The notes under the pieces are model-generated. The model searched no databases. It worked only from the letters and a program-made list of their open reading frames with translations, and was not told where the DNA came from. From Pseudomonas sp. (GTDB lineage: Bacteria; Pseudomonadota; Gammaproteobacteria; Pseudomonadales; Pseudomonadaceae), in contig JAUSOF010000085.1 of NCBI GenBank assembly GCA_030656145.1, positions 16,075-80,074 of the forward strand: 64,000 nucleotides of DNA, read 5' to 3'. A program made the position numbers and the translations under genes. Positions 39,348 through 48,089 of this stretch are shown piece after piece. How positions within the stretch are numbered: the stretch's first letter is position 1; each line of letters begins with the position of its first letter.

Positions 39348-40178
39348 ATGACTCAACGTTGGCAGCCCGCCGTACTCGACAATCAGCAGCCCGGTGGTTG
39401 GGTTGTGGTGCATTGCAAGCAACACTTTCTGGCAGACAGCAATGGTGTGCTGTTTCCCCGTGAGTGGTTGAAGAAGCAGGAGCTTGCAGTACTCGCCGAG
39501 CACGGTATAGGTCATTTTGATGGCGATGCCATTTATTTGCTGGAATTGCAGGAACCGCTCGATATGCCTGGCTGTAGCTGGCAAAGCCTGCGCCAGTTCA
39601 TGTTGCAAGGTGATGCAGACACCTTCAAGTTGCTCAGTTATGCGACGCAGGTTGGCACTTGGGCGCGTCAGCACCGCTTTTGCGGCAGCTGTGGCGGCCC
39701 CATGCAGCACTTGATTGGCGAGCGCGCGATGCATTGCCCGCGGTGCGAACTGCACCATTACCCGCGCCTGTCGCCGAGCATGATCGTGTTGGTCACTCGC
39801 GGTGATGAAATCCTGCTGGCCCGCTCGCCGCGTTTCGTCCCGGGTGTCTACAGTACCCTGGCCGGTTTCGTCGAGGCGGGCGAGTCAGTCGAGCAGTGCG
39901 TGGCGCGCGAGGTGCGTGAAGAAGTTGGCGTCGAGGTGAAGAGCCTGCAATACCTGGGCAGTCAAGGCTGGCCATTCCCGCATTCGCTGATGCTCGGCTT
40001 CCATGCCGAATATGCTGCTGGCGAGATCGTAATGCAGGTCGATGAGATCGAGGATGCGCAGTGGTTCAGCGTGCACCAGTTGCCGCCCCTGCCTGCCGCG
40101 CGCTCGATTGCCCGCTATCTGATCGACGTTTACGTGGCGCAGCGGCTGGGTCTGCCTGAGCCGTCGCTGTTGGTATAG
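39348..40178 (+). CDS. nudC: NAD(+)/NADH pyrophosphatase NudC
   Basis: Nudix hydrolase of 276 aa that cleaves NADH and removes NAD caps from RNA 5' ends. The zinc ribbon is CGSCGG and CPRCELHHYPR; the Nudix box is GFVEAGESVEQCVAREVREE; the NADH-specific segment reads GSQGWPFPHSLMLGF, with Gly where SQPWPFP has Pro. It starts immediately after the fimL stop, so it is cotranscribed. Confidence 0.95.
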   Translation: MTQRWQPAVLDNQQPGGWVVVHCKQHFLADSNGVLFPREWLKKQELAVLAEHGIGHFDGDAIYLLELQEPLDMPGCSWQSLRQFMLQGDADTFKLLSYATQVGTWARQHRFCGSCGGPMQHLIGERAMHCPRCELHHYPRLSPSMIVLVTRGDEILLARSPRFVPGVYSTLAGFVEAGESVEQCVAREVREEVGVEVKSLQYLGSQGWPFPHSLMLGFHAEYAAGEIVMQVDEIEDAQWFSVHQLPPLPAARSIARYLIDVYVAQRLGLPEPSLLV

Positions 40179-40181
40179 CCG

Positions 40182-40967
40182 CTACGCTATGCCGAACCAG
40201 TGCTGCCAGGCGAGTCGCGCGGCCAGTGCCAGCACCATGACGATAAATACCGGGCGGATGAATTTAGAGCCGCCACGGATTGCCGACCGCGCGCCGAGAA
40301 AAGCCCCGGCCATCAGGGCGATGCCCATGCAAATGCCTAATACCCAGGCCACTTGCCCGGCGAAGATGAATATCACCAGGGCGCAGGCATTGCTGACGAA
40401 GTTCATGCTGCGCGCCACGCCACTGGCACGAACCAGATCGAGCGGGTAGAGCAACAGGCTGCTGACTGTCCAGAATGCTCCGGTACCCGGCCCGGCGACA
40501 CCATCATAGAAACCCAGGCCGAGGCTTTGCGGCCACTGCCGGCCTTGTGCAATAGGCGCATCGGCGTTGAGCGGTGCTGCCGGGGTGCGACCGAACAGCA
40601 GGTACAGCCCACAGCCGAAAACTACCACCGGCAACAGTTGATTGAGCCAGGCCGCGGGCAGCCAGTGCACCAGTGTGGCGCCCAGCAGGGCACCAATCGC
40701 GGTGCCGATCAGCGCATTGCGCCAGGGGCGGGGAGTGAACAGCTTGCGCCGGTAAAAGGTGTAGCTGGCGGTGGCAGAGCCAAAGGTGGCGCACAGCTTA
40801 TTGGTGCCCAGTACCAGGTGCGGTGGCAGACCGGCCATCAACAGGGCCGGAATGGTCAGCAGGCCACCGCCGCCGGCAATGGCATCAATGAAACCGGCGA
40901 CGAACGCGACCAGTACAAGAATAGCCAGGGTTGCCGGGTCAACGGCAAGCTCGAAAGGCAAGTGCAT
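40182..40967 (-). CDS. TSUP-family (TauE/SafE, DUF81) membrane permease
   Basis: Inner-membrane protein of 261 aa with about eight helices. The repeat signatures of the sulfite/sulfonate exporter family are present twice: GFIDAIAGGGGLLTIPALL followed by VLGTNKLCATFGSATAS, and GFYDGVAGPGTGAFW later. The ATG at 40967 (MHLPFELAVDP) is preferred; the frame continues 71 codons upstream without support. The transported compound is unknown. It converges with nudC (3-nt gap). Confidence 0.9.
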   Translation of the reverse strand: MHLPFELAVDPATLAILVLVAFVAGFIDAIAGGGGLLTIPALLMAGLPPHLVLGTNKLCATFGSATASYTFYRRKLFTPRPWRNALIGTAIGALLGATLVHWLPAAWLNQLLPVVVFGCGLYLLFGRTPAAPLNADAPIAQGRQWPQSLGLGFYDGVAGPGTGAFWTVSSLLLYPLDLVRASGVARSMNFVSNACALVIFIFAGQVAWVLGICMGIALMAGAFLGARSAIRGGSKFIRPVFIVMVLALAARLAWQHWFGIA

Positions 40968-41067
40968 GGAAATGACGACCTGTGTCCGATTGTGCAATGA
41001 ACCTGCTGTGCGCAGGGGTGGTAGCTGCGCATAATGCCGGCATTTATACGGGCAAGGAATCGACTCG

Positions 41068-41715
41068 ATGCAATACGACGGCTTGGCATGGGCAACGGCG
41101 CTGCTGGCATTGCTGACGGTGTTGGTGGGCGCGCGAATTCTGTTCAATAGCCACTGGTTTCTGGGCTGGTTACGCGGCACTTGTGGCCTGGCCTTTGTCG
41201 CACTGGCCGGTTTTATCGGCCTGGTCGCCTACGACCTCTACAGCTATGCGCCGCTGCCGGAGGGCAAACCGCTGGTGACCTTGAGTTTCGAGGCCGATGG
41301 CCCCGGTTATCGGGTCAATCTGCTGGAGGGCGGCAGCGAGCGTAGCGTGCGGCTTGAGGGGGACTTGTGGCAGTTGGATGCGCGGTTGTTGCAATGGAAG
41401 GGGCTCGCAGCCCTGATTGGCCTGCAACCCGGCTATCGTCTGGATAAGCTCTCGGCTCGCTTCCTCGCCATAGAGCAACAGGAGCAAGCCACGCAAGGCC
41501 AGGTCAAACTGACCCAGAGTCCCTACGGCGTTGATCTGTGGCGCTGGCTGCGCCTGGGTCAGCGCGATTTGTTGGTGTTCGATGCCCAGGCGCGCCGAGT
41601 CACCTACCTGCCGATTGCCGACCAGGCGGTATACAGCGTTAGCCTGACGCCGACCGGGTTGCTGGCGGAGCCGATGAATCAGGCGGCCAAGCAGGCGCTG
41701 CAGGATTGGCAGTGA
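41068..41715 (+). CDS. Conserved membrane-anchored protein of unknown function
   Basis: Protein of 215 aa with two N-terminal helices (about 6-25 and 34-56) and a periplasmic or cytoplasmic domain of about 155 residues containing YRLDKLSARFLAIEQQEQ and LTQSPYGVDLWRWLRLG. Similar proteins sit at this place in other pseudomonads (PA1825 position) and are sometimes labelled efflux-related without evidence. It is followed by a strong bidirectional terminator. Confidence 0.75.
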   Translation: MQYDGLAWATALLALLTVLVGARILFNSHWFLGWLRGTCGLAFVALAGFIGLVAYDLYSYAPLPEGKPLVTLSFEADGPGYRVNLLEGGSERSVRLEGDLWQLDARLLQWKGLAALIGLQPGYRLDKLSARFLAIEQQEQATQGQVKLTQSPYGVDLWRWLRLGQRDLLVFDAQARRVTYLPIADQAVYSVSLTPTGLLAEPMNQAAKQALQDWQ

Positions 41716-41731
41716 GCCGCAGCAACAGCGC

Positions 41732-41757
41732 AAAAAGGGACCCGCAGGTCCCTTTTT
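41732..41757. terminator. Bidirectional rho-independent terminator
   Basis: AAAAAGGGACC-CGCA-GGTCCCTTTTT: an 11-bp perfect stem with A and T tracts on both sides, between two convergent genes (41715 and 41776). Confidence 0.92.
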
Positions 41758-41775
41758 GTTGAGCCAGCACCTGAC

Positions 41776-42543
41776 TCAGGACAGGAAGCCACCGTCGACG
41801 TTCAGTGATACGCCGGTGGTGTAGCTGGAGGCGGCGCTGGCCAGGTACAGCACCGCGCCGGCCATTTCGCTCGGATCAGCTACACGCCTGAGCGGGATGC
41901 GCTGCAGGGCGATGTTGAGGATGGCATCGTTCTTGGTCAATGCTGAGGCGAATTTAGTGTCGGTCAGGCCCGGCAGCAGGGCGTTGCAGCGGATGCCGAA
42001 TTGCGCACACTCCTTGGCGAAGACCTTGGTCATGCTGATTACTGCGGCCTTGGTCACGGAGTAGATGCCCTGCATCTCGCCCGGCGATACGCCGTTGATC
42101 GAGGCCACGTTGATGATGCTGCCGCCGCCATTTTCCTTCATCAGCTTGCCGCCTTCGATGGACATGAAGTAGTAGCCACGGATGTTGACGTCGACGGTTT
42201 TCTGGAAGGCCGACAGGTCGGTTTCCAGCACGTTGCCGAACTGTGGGTTGGTCGCCGCATTGTTGACCAGAATGTCGAGGCGGCTGAACTGTTCGCGGAT
42301 TTGCGCGAACACATTGTGGATCTGCTCCATTTCGCCGATGTGGCAGGCCATCGCAGTGGATTTGCCGCCTTCGGCAATGATCGCATCGGCAACGGCCTGG
42401 CAGCCTTCGAGTTTACGGCTCGAAACAATAACGTGAGCGCCCTGCTGGGCCAGCAGCTTGGCGATAGCTTCGCCAATGCCGCGGCTGGCGCCAGAGACGA
42501 AGGCGATCTTGCCGTCGAGGTCGAACAGTTGGGTCTTGGACAT
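41776..42543 (-). CDS. Short-chain dehydrogenase/reductase (SDR)
   Basis: Classical SDR of 255 aa: cofactor motif SGASRGIGEAIA, NNAATNPQFG (NNAG-like), catalytic Ser in INVASINGVS and YSVTK with Tyr and Lys, and C-terminal NVDGGFLS. It is 37 nt downstream of the phosphotransferase gene. The pair is a conserved unit in pseudomonads and often accompanies acyl-CoA metabolism genes; the exact substrate is unknown. Confidence 0.92.
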   Translation of the reverse strand: MSKTQLFDLDGKIAFVSGASRGIGEAIAKLLAQQGAHVIVSSRKLEGCQAVADAIIAEGGKSTAMACHIGEMEQIHNVFAQIREQFSRLDILVNNAATNPQFGNVLETDLSAFQKTVDVNIRGYYFMSIEGGKLMKENGGGSIINVASINGVSPGEMQGIYSVTKAAVISMTKVFAKECAQFGIRCNALLPGLTDTKFASALTKNDAILNIALQRIPLRRVADPSEMAGAVLYLASAASSYTTGVSLNVDGGFLS

Positions 42544-42580
42544 GGGCGTTTCCCTTATTGGTGAAGGCCTGTTCGGCCGA

Positions 42581-43648
42581 TTACAGCTGCGACTTGGCGA
42601 TAACCTGCAGGCTCATCTGCTCCAGCAGCTTGTTCATTTGCACGAACTGGGCGAAGCGTTTGTCCTGGGTCTGGCCGTGGTAATAGCGGTAATAGATCTG
42701 CTGCACGATACCGGCCAGGCGGAACAGGCCGTAGCAGTAGTAGAAATCGATACTCTTGATCTCGATGCCGGCGCGTTCGGCGTAATAGTCGGCGAACTCC
42801 TGGCGACTCAGCATGCCGGGCGCATTGCTCGGCTGGCGCCGCATCATCTGCACCGGCGCCGGGTCGTCGGCCTCAATCCAGTAGGCGAGGGTGTTGCCCA
42901 GGTCCATCAGCGGGTCGCCGATGGTGGTCAGCTCCCAGTCCAGCACGCCGATGATCTGCATCGGGTTGCTCGCGTCGAGGATCACGTTGTCGAAGCGGTA
43001 ATCGTTGTGCACGATGGCCGGCTTGGGATGATCGGCCGGCATCTTGTCTTTTAGCCAAGCCTTGACCGGCTCCCACAACGGCGCGTCAGGGGTCAGAGCC
43101 TTCTCGTAGCGCGCGCACCAGCCGCCAATCTGTCGCTCTACATAGCCTTCGGGCTTGCCCAGATCACCAAGACCGCAGGCCTGGTAGTCGACGTTGTGCA
43201 ACTCGACCATCTTGTCGATAAAACTCTTGCACAACTGACGGGTCTTGTCGGCGTCGAGGTTCAGTTCAACGGGCATATCGGAACGCAGGATGATGCCGTT
43301 GACCCGCTGCATCACATAAAATTCGGCACCGATTACCGATTCGTCGGTGCAATGCACGTAGGCTTTCGGGCAGTAGGGAAACGCTTCATAGAGCTGATTG
43401 AGGATGCGGTACTCGCGGCCCATGTCGTGGGCGGATTTGGCCTTGTGGCCAAATGGCGGGCGGCGCAGGACGAATTCCTTTTCGGGGTATTCGAGCAGGT
43501 AGGTGAGGTTCGACGCGCCGCCAGGGAACTGGCTGATGCGCGGTTCGCCAGTCAGGCCGGGAATATGCGCCTTGAGGTACGAGTCAATGATCGCGGCGTC
43601 GAGTTCTTCGCCCTCGCGGATACGAGTGGACTGATCAGTAAGCGCCAT
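42581..43648 (-). CDS. Phosphotransferase family protein (APH/ACAD10-like kinase)
   Basis: Aminoglycoside-phosphotransferase-fold kinase of 355 aa with the catalytic loop IVHNDYRFDNVILD and the metal-binding IGVLDWELTTIGDPLMDLGN. It resembles the kinase domain of ACAD10/11, which phosphorylates 4-hydroxyacyl-CoAs in eukaryotes, rather than antibiotic-resistance enzymes. With the SDR it may process hydroxylated acyl-CoAs; this is inference from family and context. A palindrome lies 31 nt upstream. Confidence 0.9.
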   Translation of the reverse strand: MALTDQSTRIREGEELDAAIIDSYLKAHIPGLTGEPRISQFPGGASNLTYLLEYPEKEFVLRRPPFGHKAKSAHDMGREYRILNQLYEAFPYCPKAYVHCTDESVIGAEFYVMQRVNGIILRSDMPVELNLDADKTRQLCKSFIDKMVELHNVDYQACGLGDLGKPEGYVERQIGGWCARYEKALTPDAPLWEPVKAWLKDKMPADHPKPAIVHNDYRFDNVILDASNPMQIIGVLDWELTTIGDPLMDLGNTLAYWIEADDPAPVQMMRRQPSNAPGMLSRQEFADYYAERAGIEIKSIDFYYCYGLFRLAGIVQQIYYRYYHGQTQDKRFAQFVQMNKLLEQMSLQVIAKSQL

Positions 43649-43678
43649 GCTTATCCCTTCTGCTTATGATGGGTGGCC

Positions 43679-43697
43679 TAGATTATTGTTTAATCTA
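43679..43697. promoter_or_regulatory. Palindromic operator candidate upstream of the phosphotransferase-SDR unit
   Basis: TAGATTA-TTGTT-TAATCTA, perfect 7-bp arms with a 5-nt spacer, in an AT-rich patch 31 nt upstream of the phosphotransferase ATG. Size and spacing suit a dimeric repressor of the TetR or LysR type. No regulator gene is adjacent. Confidence 0.5.
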
Positions 43698-43800
43698 ATG
43701 CTGCACCCTGGTCAGTAACAAGCAATACGCGCCTTTATAGGCGCTCGTGTTGCCGCGCAATCAAGCAGCCTGATTTGATCCGCAGACAAGGCTGCAGGCG

Positions 43801-43833
43801 AAAAAAAACCGAAGCACATGGCTCCGGTTTTTT
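43801..43833 (-). terminator. Rho-independent terminator after the SCP2 gene
   Basis: AACCGAAGC-ACATG-GCTCCGGTT with one mismatch, A8 on the left (T tract on the minus strand) and T6 on the right. It starts about 23 nt after the SCP2 gene stop and can work in both directions. Confidence 0.8.
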
Positions 43834-43855
43834 GCTCAGGCTGCTGCCGTGTAGC

Positions 43856-44167
43856 TTAGACCGGGAACAGTTCGCCCAGCTTCATGGCCAGCATCATGTC
43901 GCCTTCGGCGCGCAGCTTGCCGCCCATGAAGGCCTGCATGCCATCGGTCTCGCCGCTGGTGATGCCCTTGAGGGTTTCGGTGTCCATGATCAGGGTCACG
44001 TTGGCGTTGTCGGCATCGCCCTGCTGGACGTCGCAGGTGCCGTCCTTGATGACCAGGTAGTGGTTCTCACCGTCTTCGATGCTGAACTGGAACACCAGGT
44101 CCAGGCCCGCAGCGGCGGAGGCGTTGAACTTGGACTGCATGGTATTGATGATGTCTGCAACGCTCAT
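43856..44167 (-). CDS. SCP2 sterol-carrier-type lipid-binding protein
   Basis: Small cytoplasmic protein of 103 aa with the SCP2 fold: FQFSIEDGENHYLVIKDG, then DADNANVTLIMDTETLKGI and a C-terminal AFMGGKLRAEGDMMLAMKL. It probably binds acyl-CoA or lipids for neighbouring acyl-metabolism genes (SDR, phosphotransferase, histidine phosphatase). Confidence 0.93.
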   Translation of the reverse strand: MSVADIINTMQSKFNASAAAGLDLVFQFSIEDGENHYLVIKDGTCDVQQGDADNANVTLIMDTETLKGITSGETDGMQAFMGGKLRAEGDMMLAMKLGELFPV

Positions 44168-44226
44168 GATGTCTTCCTTTATTTTCAGGGTTTTCTCGCG
44201 CCCTTATGGGTGCGGTAGGCTGGAAC

Positions 44227-44952
44227 TCAACGGTAGGTGATGAGTTCCGGCTCCTTCAGCAGCTGTAAGTGCACATGGCTGTTGAAGGAAGCCAGGCTCA
44301 CTTGGCTGCCGCGAAATTTCAGGCAGCTTAGCGAGGTATTGACGATTTGCCAGTTTAGTTCGAAGGCCTTGTCGGCCGGCACGCCGGTAATCAACTGCAG
44401 CAATGCGGTGATGGTGCCGCCGGAGGTGAATACCGCAATGTTCTGTTTGCTATCCGCCAGTTTCAGCAGGCGGGCAAGTCCGCCCTGAACCTGCTCAACG
44501 AATGCCTGCCAGCTTTGCAGGTCGGGCTGGTCGTGTTCGCCGGAAATCCAGCGGCCGATGAGCAGCGCAAAAAGGCGCTGGAACTCGACTCGGTTCTGCG
44601 CCCCATTGCGCAAGATATTCAGGGCTTCGGGTTCTTCGTCAAGCAAGCCGGGGAGCAGGCTGCGAATCACCGCGTCAGCGTCGAACTCGTTGAAGGCGGC
44701 ATCTACCTGTAAGTCAGGTATTGCCTGGCCGTTTGTGCTCAGCTGAAGCATCGCTGCATTGGCGGTGTGCTGTTGCCGGCGTAACGCACCACTGACACTG
44801 CGGTCGATGCGGATACCGAGATCGGCCAGGTGCGCACCCAATACTTCAGCCTGACGAATACCGATGGGCGACAGCACATCGTAGTCATCGGCGCCGAATG
44901 AGGCTTGGCCATGTCTGATCAGGTAAATGCTGCCCACGTTGCCACAGTCCAC
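44227..44952 (-). CDS. Histidine phosphatase superfamily protein
   Basis: Phosphoglycerate-mutase-like phosphatase of 241 aa with IYLIRHGQASFGADDYD (catalytic RHG) and the later TSGGTITALLQLI segment, in which the second His of the family is replaced by a Gly-rich turn. Start is a GTG at 44952 or the GTG at 44937 directly before GSIYLIRHG; I cannot decide between them. It is 59 nt upstream of the SCP2 gene on the same strand. Substrate unknown. Confidence 0.88.
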   Translation of the reverse strand: MDCGNVGSIYLIRHGQASFGADDYDVLSPIGIRQAEVLGAHLADLGIRIDRSVSGALRRQQHTANAAMLQLSTNGQAIPDLQVDAAFNEFDADAVIRSLLPGLLDEEPEALNILRNGAQNRVEFQRLFALLIGRWISGEHDQPDLQSWQAFVEQVQGGLARLLKLADSKQNIAVFTSGGTITALLQLITGVPADKAFELNWQIVNTSLSCLKFRGSQVSLASFNSHVHLQLLKEPELITYR

Positions 44953-45147
44953 GTTCGGTAAAGTTTGCCGAGCGTATGAGGATCATGCAGGCCTGTCAAC
45001 GAAAAAACATACGCTTGTTTGAATGTATGGGCTGCTATCCAAACCTGCACGCCAGGCAACTGGCCGCCAGCCGGTGGCGTCGGTATGCTTGGTGATAGCG
45101 AGCGTTGAGCGACATTGATGCTGGAATAAATAACGAGGGGGAAATGC

Positions 45148-46167
45148 GTGGAGTTTTTCGCGGAATATGCGGCCTTTCTGGCCAAGACAGTGACACTGGT
45201 GGTGGCTGTTGTGGTGATTCTGGCTGCAGCTGTTGCGGTTCGCAGCAAGGGCCGGCGAGTTGTCGGGCATTTGCAGGTGGACAAACTCAACGACTTTTAC
45301 AAGCAGTTGCGCCAGCGGCTTGAGCAGGCGGTGCTAGACAAGGATCAACTCAAGGCGGCGCACAAGGCAGAAGCCAAGGCGGCCAAGCTGGCGAAAAAAT
45401 CTGCTGTGCACCAGCCGCGGGTATTCGTTCTGGATTTCGGTGGCGATATCAAGGCCTCGGCTACGGACAGCTTGCGCCATGAAATCACGGCCTTGCTGAG
45501 CCTGGCCACGCCTCAGGATGAAGTGGTGCTGCGCCTGGAAAGCGGCGGTGGCATGGTGCATAGCTATGGCCTGGCGTCCTCGCAGTTGGCGCGTATTCGC
45601 CAGGCGGGTATCCCGCTGACCGTATGCATCGATAAAGTAGCCGCCAGCGGTGGCTATATGATGGCCTGCATCGGCGACAAGATCATTTCCGCACCCTTTG
45701 CCATGCTCGGTTCGATTGGCGTGGTTGCCCAGCTGCCCAATGTGCACCGCCTGCTTAAAAAGCATGACATTGATTTCGAGGTGCTTACTGCGGGCGAATA
45801 CAAACGCACCCTGACTATCTTTGGCGAAAACACCGAGAAGGGCCGGGAGAAATTCCAGGAAGACCTCGAAGTCATTCATGAGTTGTTCAAGAACTTCGTT
45901 GCCCGCTATCGGCCGCAACTGGACATCGACGACATTGCCACTGGCGAGGTCTGGCTGGGTATTGCCGCTCTGGAAAAGCAACTGGTCGATGAACTCAAGA
46001 CCAGTGACGAGTACCTGGCCGAGCGGGCCCGTGAGGCTGAGCTGTTTCACCTGCACTACGCCGAGAAGAAAAGCTTGCAGGAGCGTGTCGGTCTGGCAGC
46101 CAGCGTTGCCTTGGACCGTTTCACTTTGAATTGGCTAAGCCGTCTCAATCAGCAGCGGTTCTGGTAG
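45148..46167 (+). CDS. sohB: Inner-membrane peptidase SohB (S49 family)
   Basis: Signal-peptide-peptidase-like serine protease of 339 aa, membrane-anchored by an N-terminal helix at about 8-32. The catalytic Ser lies in VAASGGYMMACIGDKI and the catalytic Lys in AGEYKRTLTIFGEN (Ser-Lys dyad). The start is GTG at 45148 with GAGGGGG about 7 nt upstream. It has the same place as in P. aeruginosa. Confidence 0.95.
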   Translation: MEFFAEYAAFLAKTVTLVVAVVVILAAAVAVRSKGRRVVGHLQVDKLNDFYKQLRQRLEQAVLDKDQLKAAHKAEAKAAKLAKKSAVHQPRVFVLDFGGDIKASATDSLRHEITALLSLATPQDEVVLRLESGGGMVHSYGLASSQLARIRQAGIPLTVCIDKVAASGGYMMACIGDKIISAPFAMLGSIGVVAQLPNVHRLLKKHDIDFEVLTAGEYKRTLTIFGENTEKGREKFQEDLEVIHELFKNFVARYRPQLDIDDIATGEVWLGIAALEKQLVDELKTSDEYLAERAREAELFHLHYAEKKSLQERVGLAASVALDRFTLNWLSRLNQQRFW

Positions 46168-46435
46168 TCCACTTATAGTAAATGAGTGATGGCCAGGCGG
46201 TGACGCGTGACTGGCTCGCTGTGTCCATCCGGCGGGCCAGTTACTTCGCTTTGCCGCGCTGCAGTGCCGCGTGGTCGAGTGCAGTAATTCGTAAGGAGAT
46301 GTACCAATTAGCTGTTGCGTGGGGTGTTTGGGGAAGAATACCTACGAGGACCGCTAGACCGAGGCCTGTTAGCCATTGCAGCAATCAATTGGAACATCGC
46401 CATTAGTGAACACCCTTTCAACCTTGGAGATGAAA

Positions 46436-47428
46436 ATGACCACGTTCACAGCACTGCAGGCCCGTGAAAGTGCGACGGGTGAGTTTGAGCAAGTAATTGT
46501 CCAGCGCAACATCAGTGAGTTACCGGCCGGTGAGCTGTTGATTCGGGTTCGCTACTCGTCGCTGAACTACAAAGATGCCCTGTCCGCCAGCGGTAACCGC
46601 GGGGTGACCAAGCATTTTCCACATACTCCCGGCATCGATGCCGCTGGCGTTGTCGAGCAGTCGAGCGTCGCCGAATTCAGCGTCGGCGATGAAGTGATTG
46701 TCACCGGCTATGACCTGGGCATGAATACCGCGGGCGGCTTTGCCCAGTACATTCGTATTCCATCAGCTTGGGCGCTGAAGCGTCCCCAGGGCTTGTCCCT
46801 GCGTGAGGCCATGGTACTGGGTACTGCGGGCCTGACCGCGGCGCTCTGTGTCGACAAGCTGGAGCAGGCCGGCGTACTTGCAGATGCTGGGCCTGTTCTG
46901 GTGACGGGCGCGACCGGAGGCGTGGGCAGTGTTGCCGTCGCGCTGCTCAGCCAGCTTGGCTACAGCGTGGCGGCGTCTACTGGCAAGGCGGAACAGGGTG
47001 AGTTTCTCAAGGCCCTGGGCGCCCGGCAGATAGTCTCGCGCAGTGAGCTGCAGGAGGGAGCTGAACGACCGCTGCTCAAGGAGCAATGGGCGGGTGCGGT
47101 GGATACCGTCGGCGGCGATATTCTGTTCAATGTGGTCAAGTCGCTGCGCTACGGCGGCAGCGCCGCCTGCTGCGGTCTGACGGCCGGAGTGGCGTTCAAG
47201 GGCAGCGTGCTGCCGTTCATCCTGCGCGGGGTCAATCTGCTTGGCGTGGACTCGGTCGAACTGCCGCTGGTGGTCAAGGCCTCCATGTGGGACAAGCTCT
47301 CGGTGCAATGGAAGCTCGATGATCTTGAACGCCTGGTCACTGAAGTGGCGTTGCAAGAGTTGCCTGAGGCCATCGGCCAGATACTCGCTGGCAAGCTGGT
47401 AGGCCGGGTATTGGTGCGGGTGGATTGA
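46436..47428 (+). CDS. YhdH/YhfP-type quinone oxidoreductase (MDR family, AcuI-like)
   Basis: Zinc-independent medium-chain reductase of 330 aa: SSLNYKDALSASGNRGVTK, TPGIDAAGVVE, and the nucleotide-binding VLVTGATGGVGSVAVALL followed by a DTVGGD segment. The family includes acrylyl-CoA reductase (AcuI), so an acryloyl-CoA role is possible. The start at 46436 has GGAG 9 nt upstream; the frame continues 20 codons further without a ribosome site. Confidence 0.92.
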   Translation: MTTFTALQARESATGEFEQVIVQRNISELPAGELLIRVRYSSLNYKDALSASGNRGVTKHFPHTPGIDAAGVVEQSSVAEFSVGDEVIVTGYDLGMNTAGGFAQYIRIPSAWALKRPQGLSLREAMVLGTAGLTAALCVDKLEQAGVLADAGPVLVTGATGGVGSVAVALLSQLGYSVAASTGKAEQGEFLKALGARQIVSRSELQEGAERPLLKEQWAGAVDTVGGDILFNVVKSLRYGGSAACCGLTAGVAFKGSVLPFILRGVNLLGVDSVELPLVVKASMWDKLSVQWKLDDLERLVTEVALQELPEAIGQILAGKLVGRVLVRVD

Positions 47429-47461
47429 GTTCTCGCCTGCTGGCTGGTTAGCTGAGCGCCC

Positions 47462-47532
47462 CTGTAGGAGCCAGCTTGCTGGCGATCGATTCTCCTGCGC
47501 GATGCCTGATTGCCAGCCAGCTGGCTCCTACG
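47462..47532. repeat. REP doublet (REPIN-like element)
   Basis: Two inverted copies of a Pseudomonas REP-type sequence: GTAGGAGCCAGCTTGCTGGC on the left and its near-complement GCCAGCCAGCTGGCTCCTAC on the right, separated by about 25 nt. This is the usual layout of mobile REP pairs placed between genes. Confidence 0.85.
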
Positions 47533-47550
47533 AATAACATTGCTGCATGA

Positions 47551-47577
47551 AAAAGCCCTGCAGTGCAGGGCTCCTTT
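47551..47577. terminator. Terminator between the oxidoreductase and DUF934 genes
   Basis: AAAAGCCCTG-CAGTG-CAGGGCTCCTTT: a 7-bp GC-rich stem with A tract and T tract, between convergent genes. Confidence 0.8.
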
Positions 47578-47591
47578 GTTCAGGGCAATGA

Positions 47592-48089
47592 TCAGGCACG
47601 GCGACGAAACAGCGGCTGCGGCTGGTCGCTGGAGGCTTGATAAACCTGCGAGAACTCCTCGAAGGCCTTCAATGCGTCCAGTGGGTCCTTGTCTTCGCGC
47701 AGGGCGAAAGCATCGAAGCCGACGCGCTGGTAGGAAAACAACTGGTCACGCAACACATCACCAATGGCGCGCACTTCGCCTTTGTAGCCATAGCGAGTGC
47801 GCAGCAAATAGGCAGTGGAGCAGTGGCGGCCGTCAGTAAAGGCAGGGAAATTCAGGGCGATGACCTGGAAGTTGTCCAGCTGGTCGGCAATTTCCTCTAT
47901 CTCCTCGCCTGCATCCAGCCACACACCCAGGCCGCCGTCACGGGCCTTGAGTGCGCTCGGGTGTTCGATCCACAACGCCAGCGGTACGATCAGGTCATCG
48001 CAGTTGCTCAGGCCGTCGAGCGTGGTGTCTTTGGGCAGCAGATGCCAGGTTTCGTCGACCACCTGGCCATTCTTAATGATTCGCTGCAT
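47592..48089 (-). CDS. DUF934 protein, sulfite-reductase partner
   Basis: Protein of 165 aa (MQRIIKNGQVVDETWHLL) with the DUF934 signature LDNFQVIALNFPAFTDGRHCSTAYLLR. It is found next to cysI in many proteobacteria and is required for or linked to assimilatory sulfite reduction, but its biochemical role is not settled. It overlaps the cysI stop by 17 nt, which supports coupled translation. The frame is open 63 nt upstream inside cysI. Confidence 0.9.
   Translation of the reverse strand: MQRIIKNGQVVDETWHLLPKDTTLDGLSNCDDLIVPLALWIEHPSALKARDGGLGVWLDAGEEIEEIADQLDNFQVIALNFPAFTDGRHCSTAYLLRTRYGYKGEVRAIGDVLRDQLFSYQRVGFDAFALREDKDPLDALKAFEEFSQVYQASSDQPQPLFRRRA

Noticed and set aside
45008..45029. CATAC-N12-GTATG repeat upstream of sohB
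   Set aside because: Short arms, long spacer and no further symmetry; expected by chance in a gap of this size.
46168..46435. Short frame starting ATG about 46301 after AAGGAG
   Set aside because: The ribosome site touches the ATG with no spacing, and the translation is short and without a recognisable pattern.
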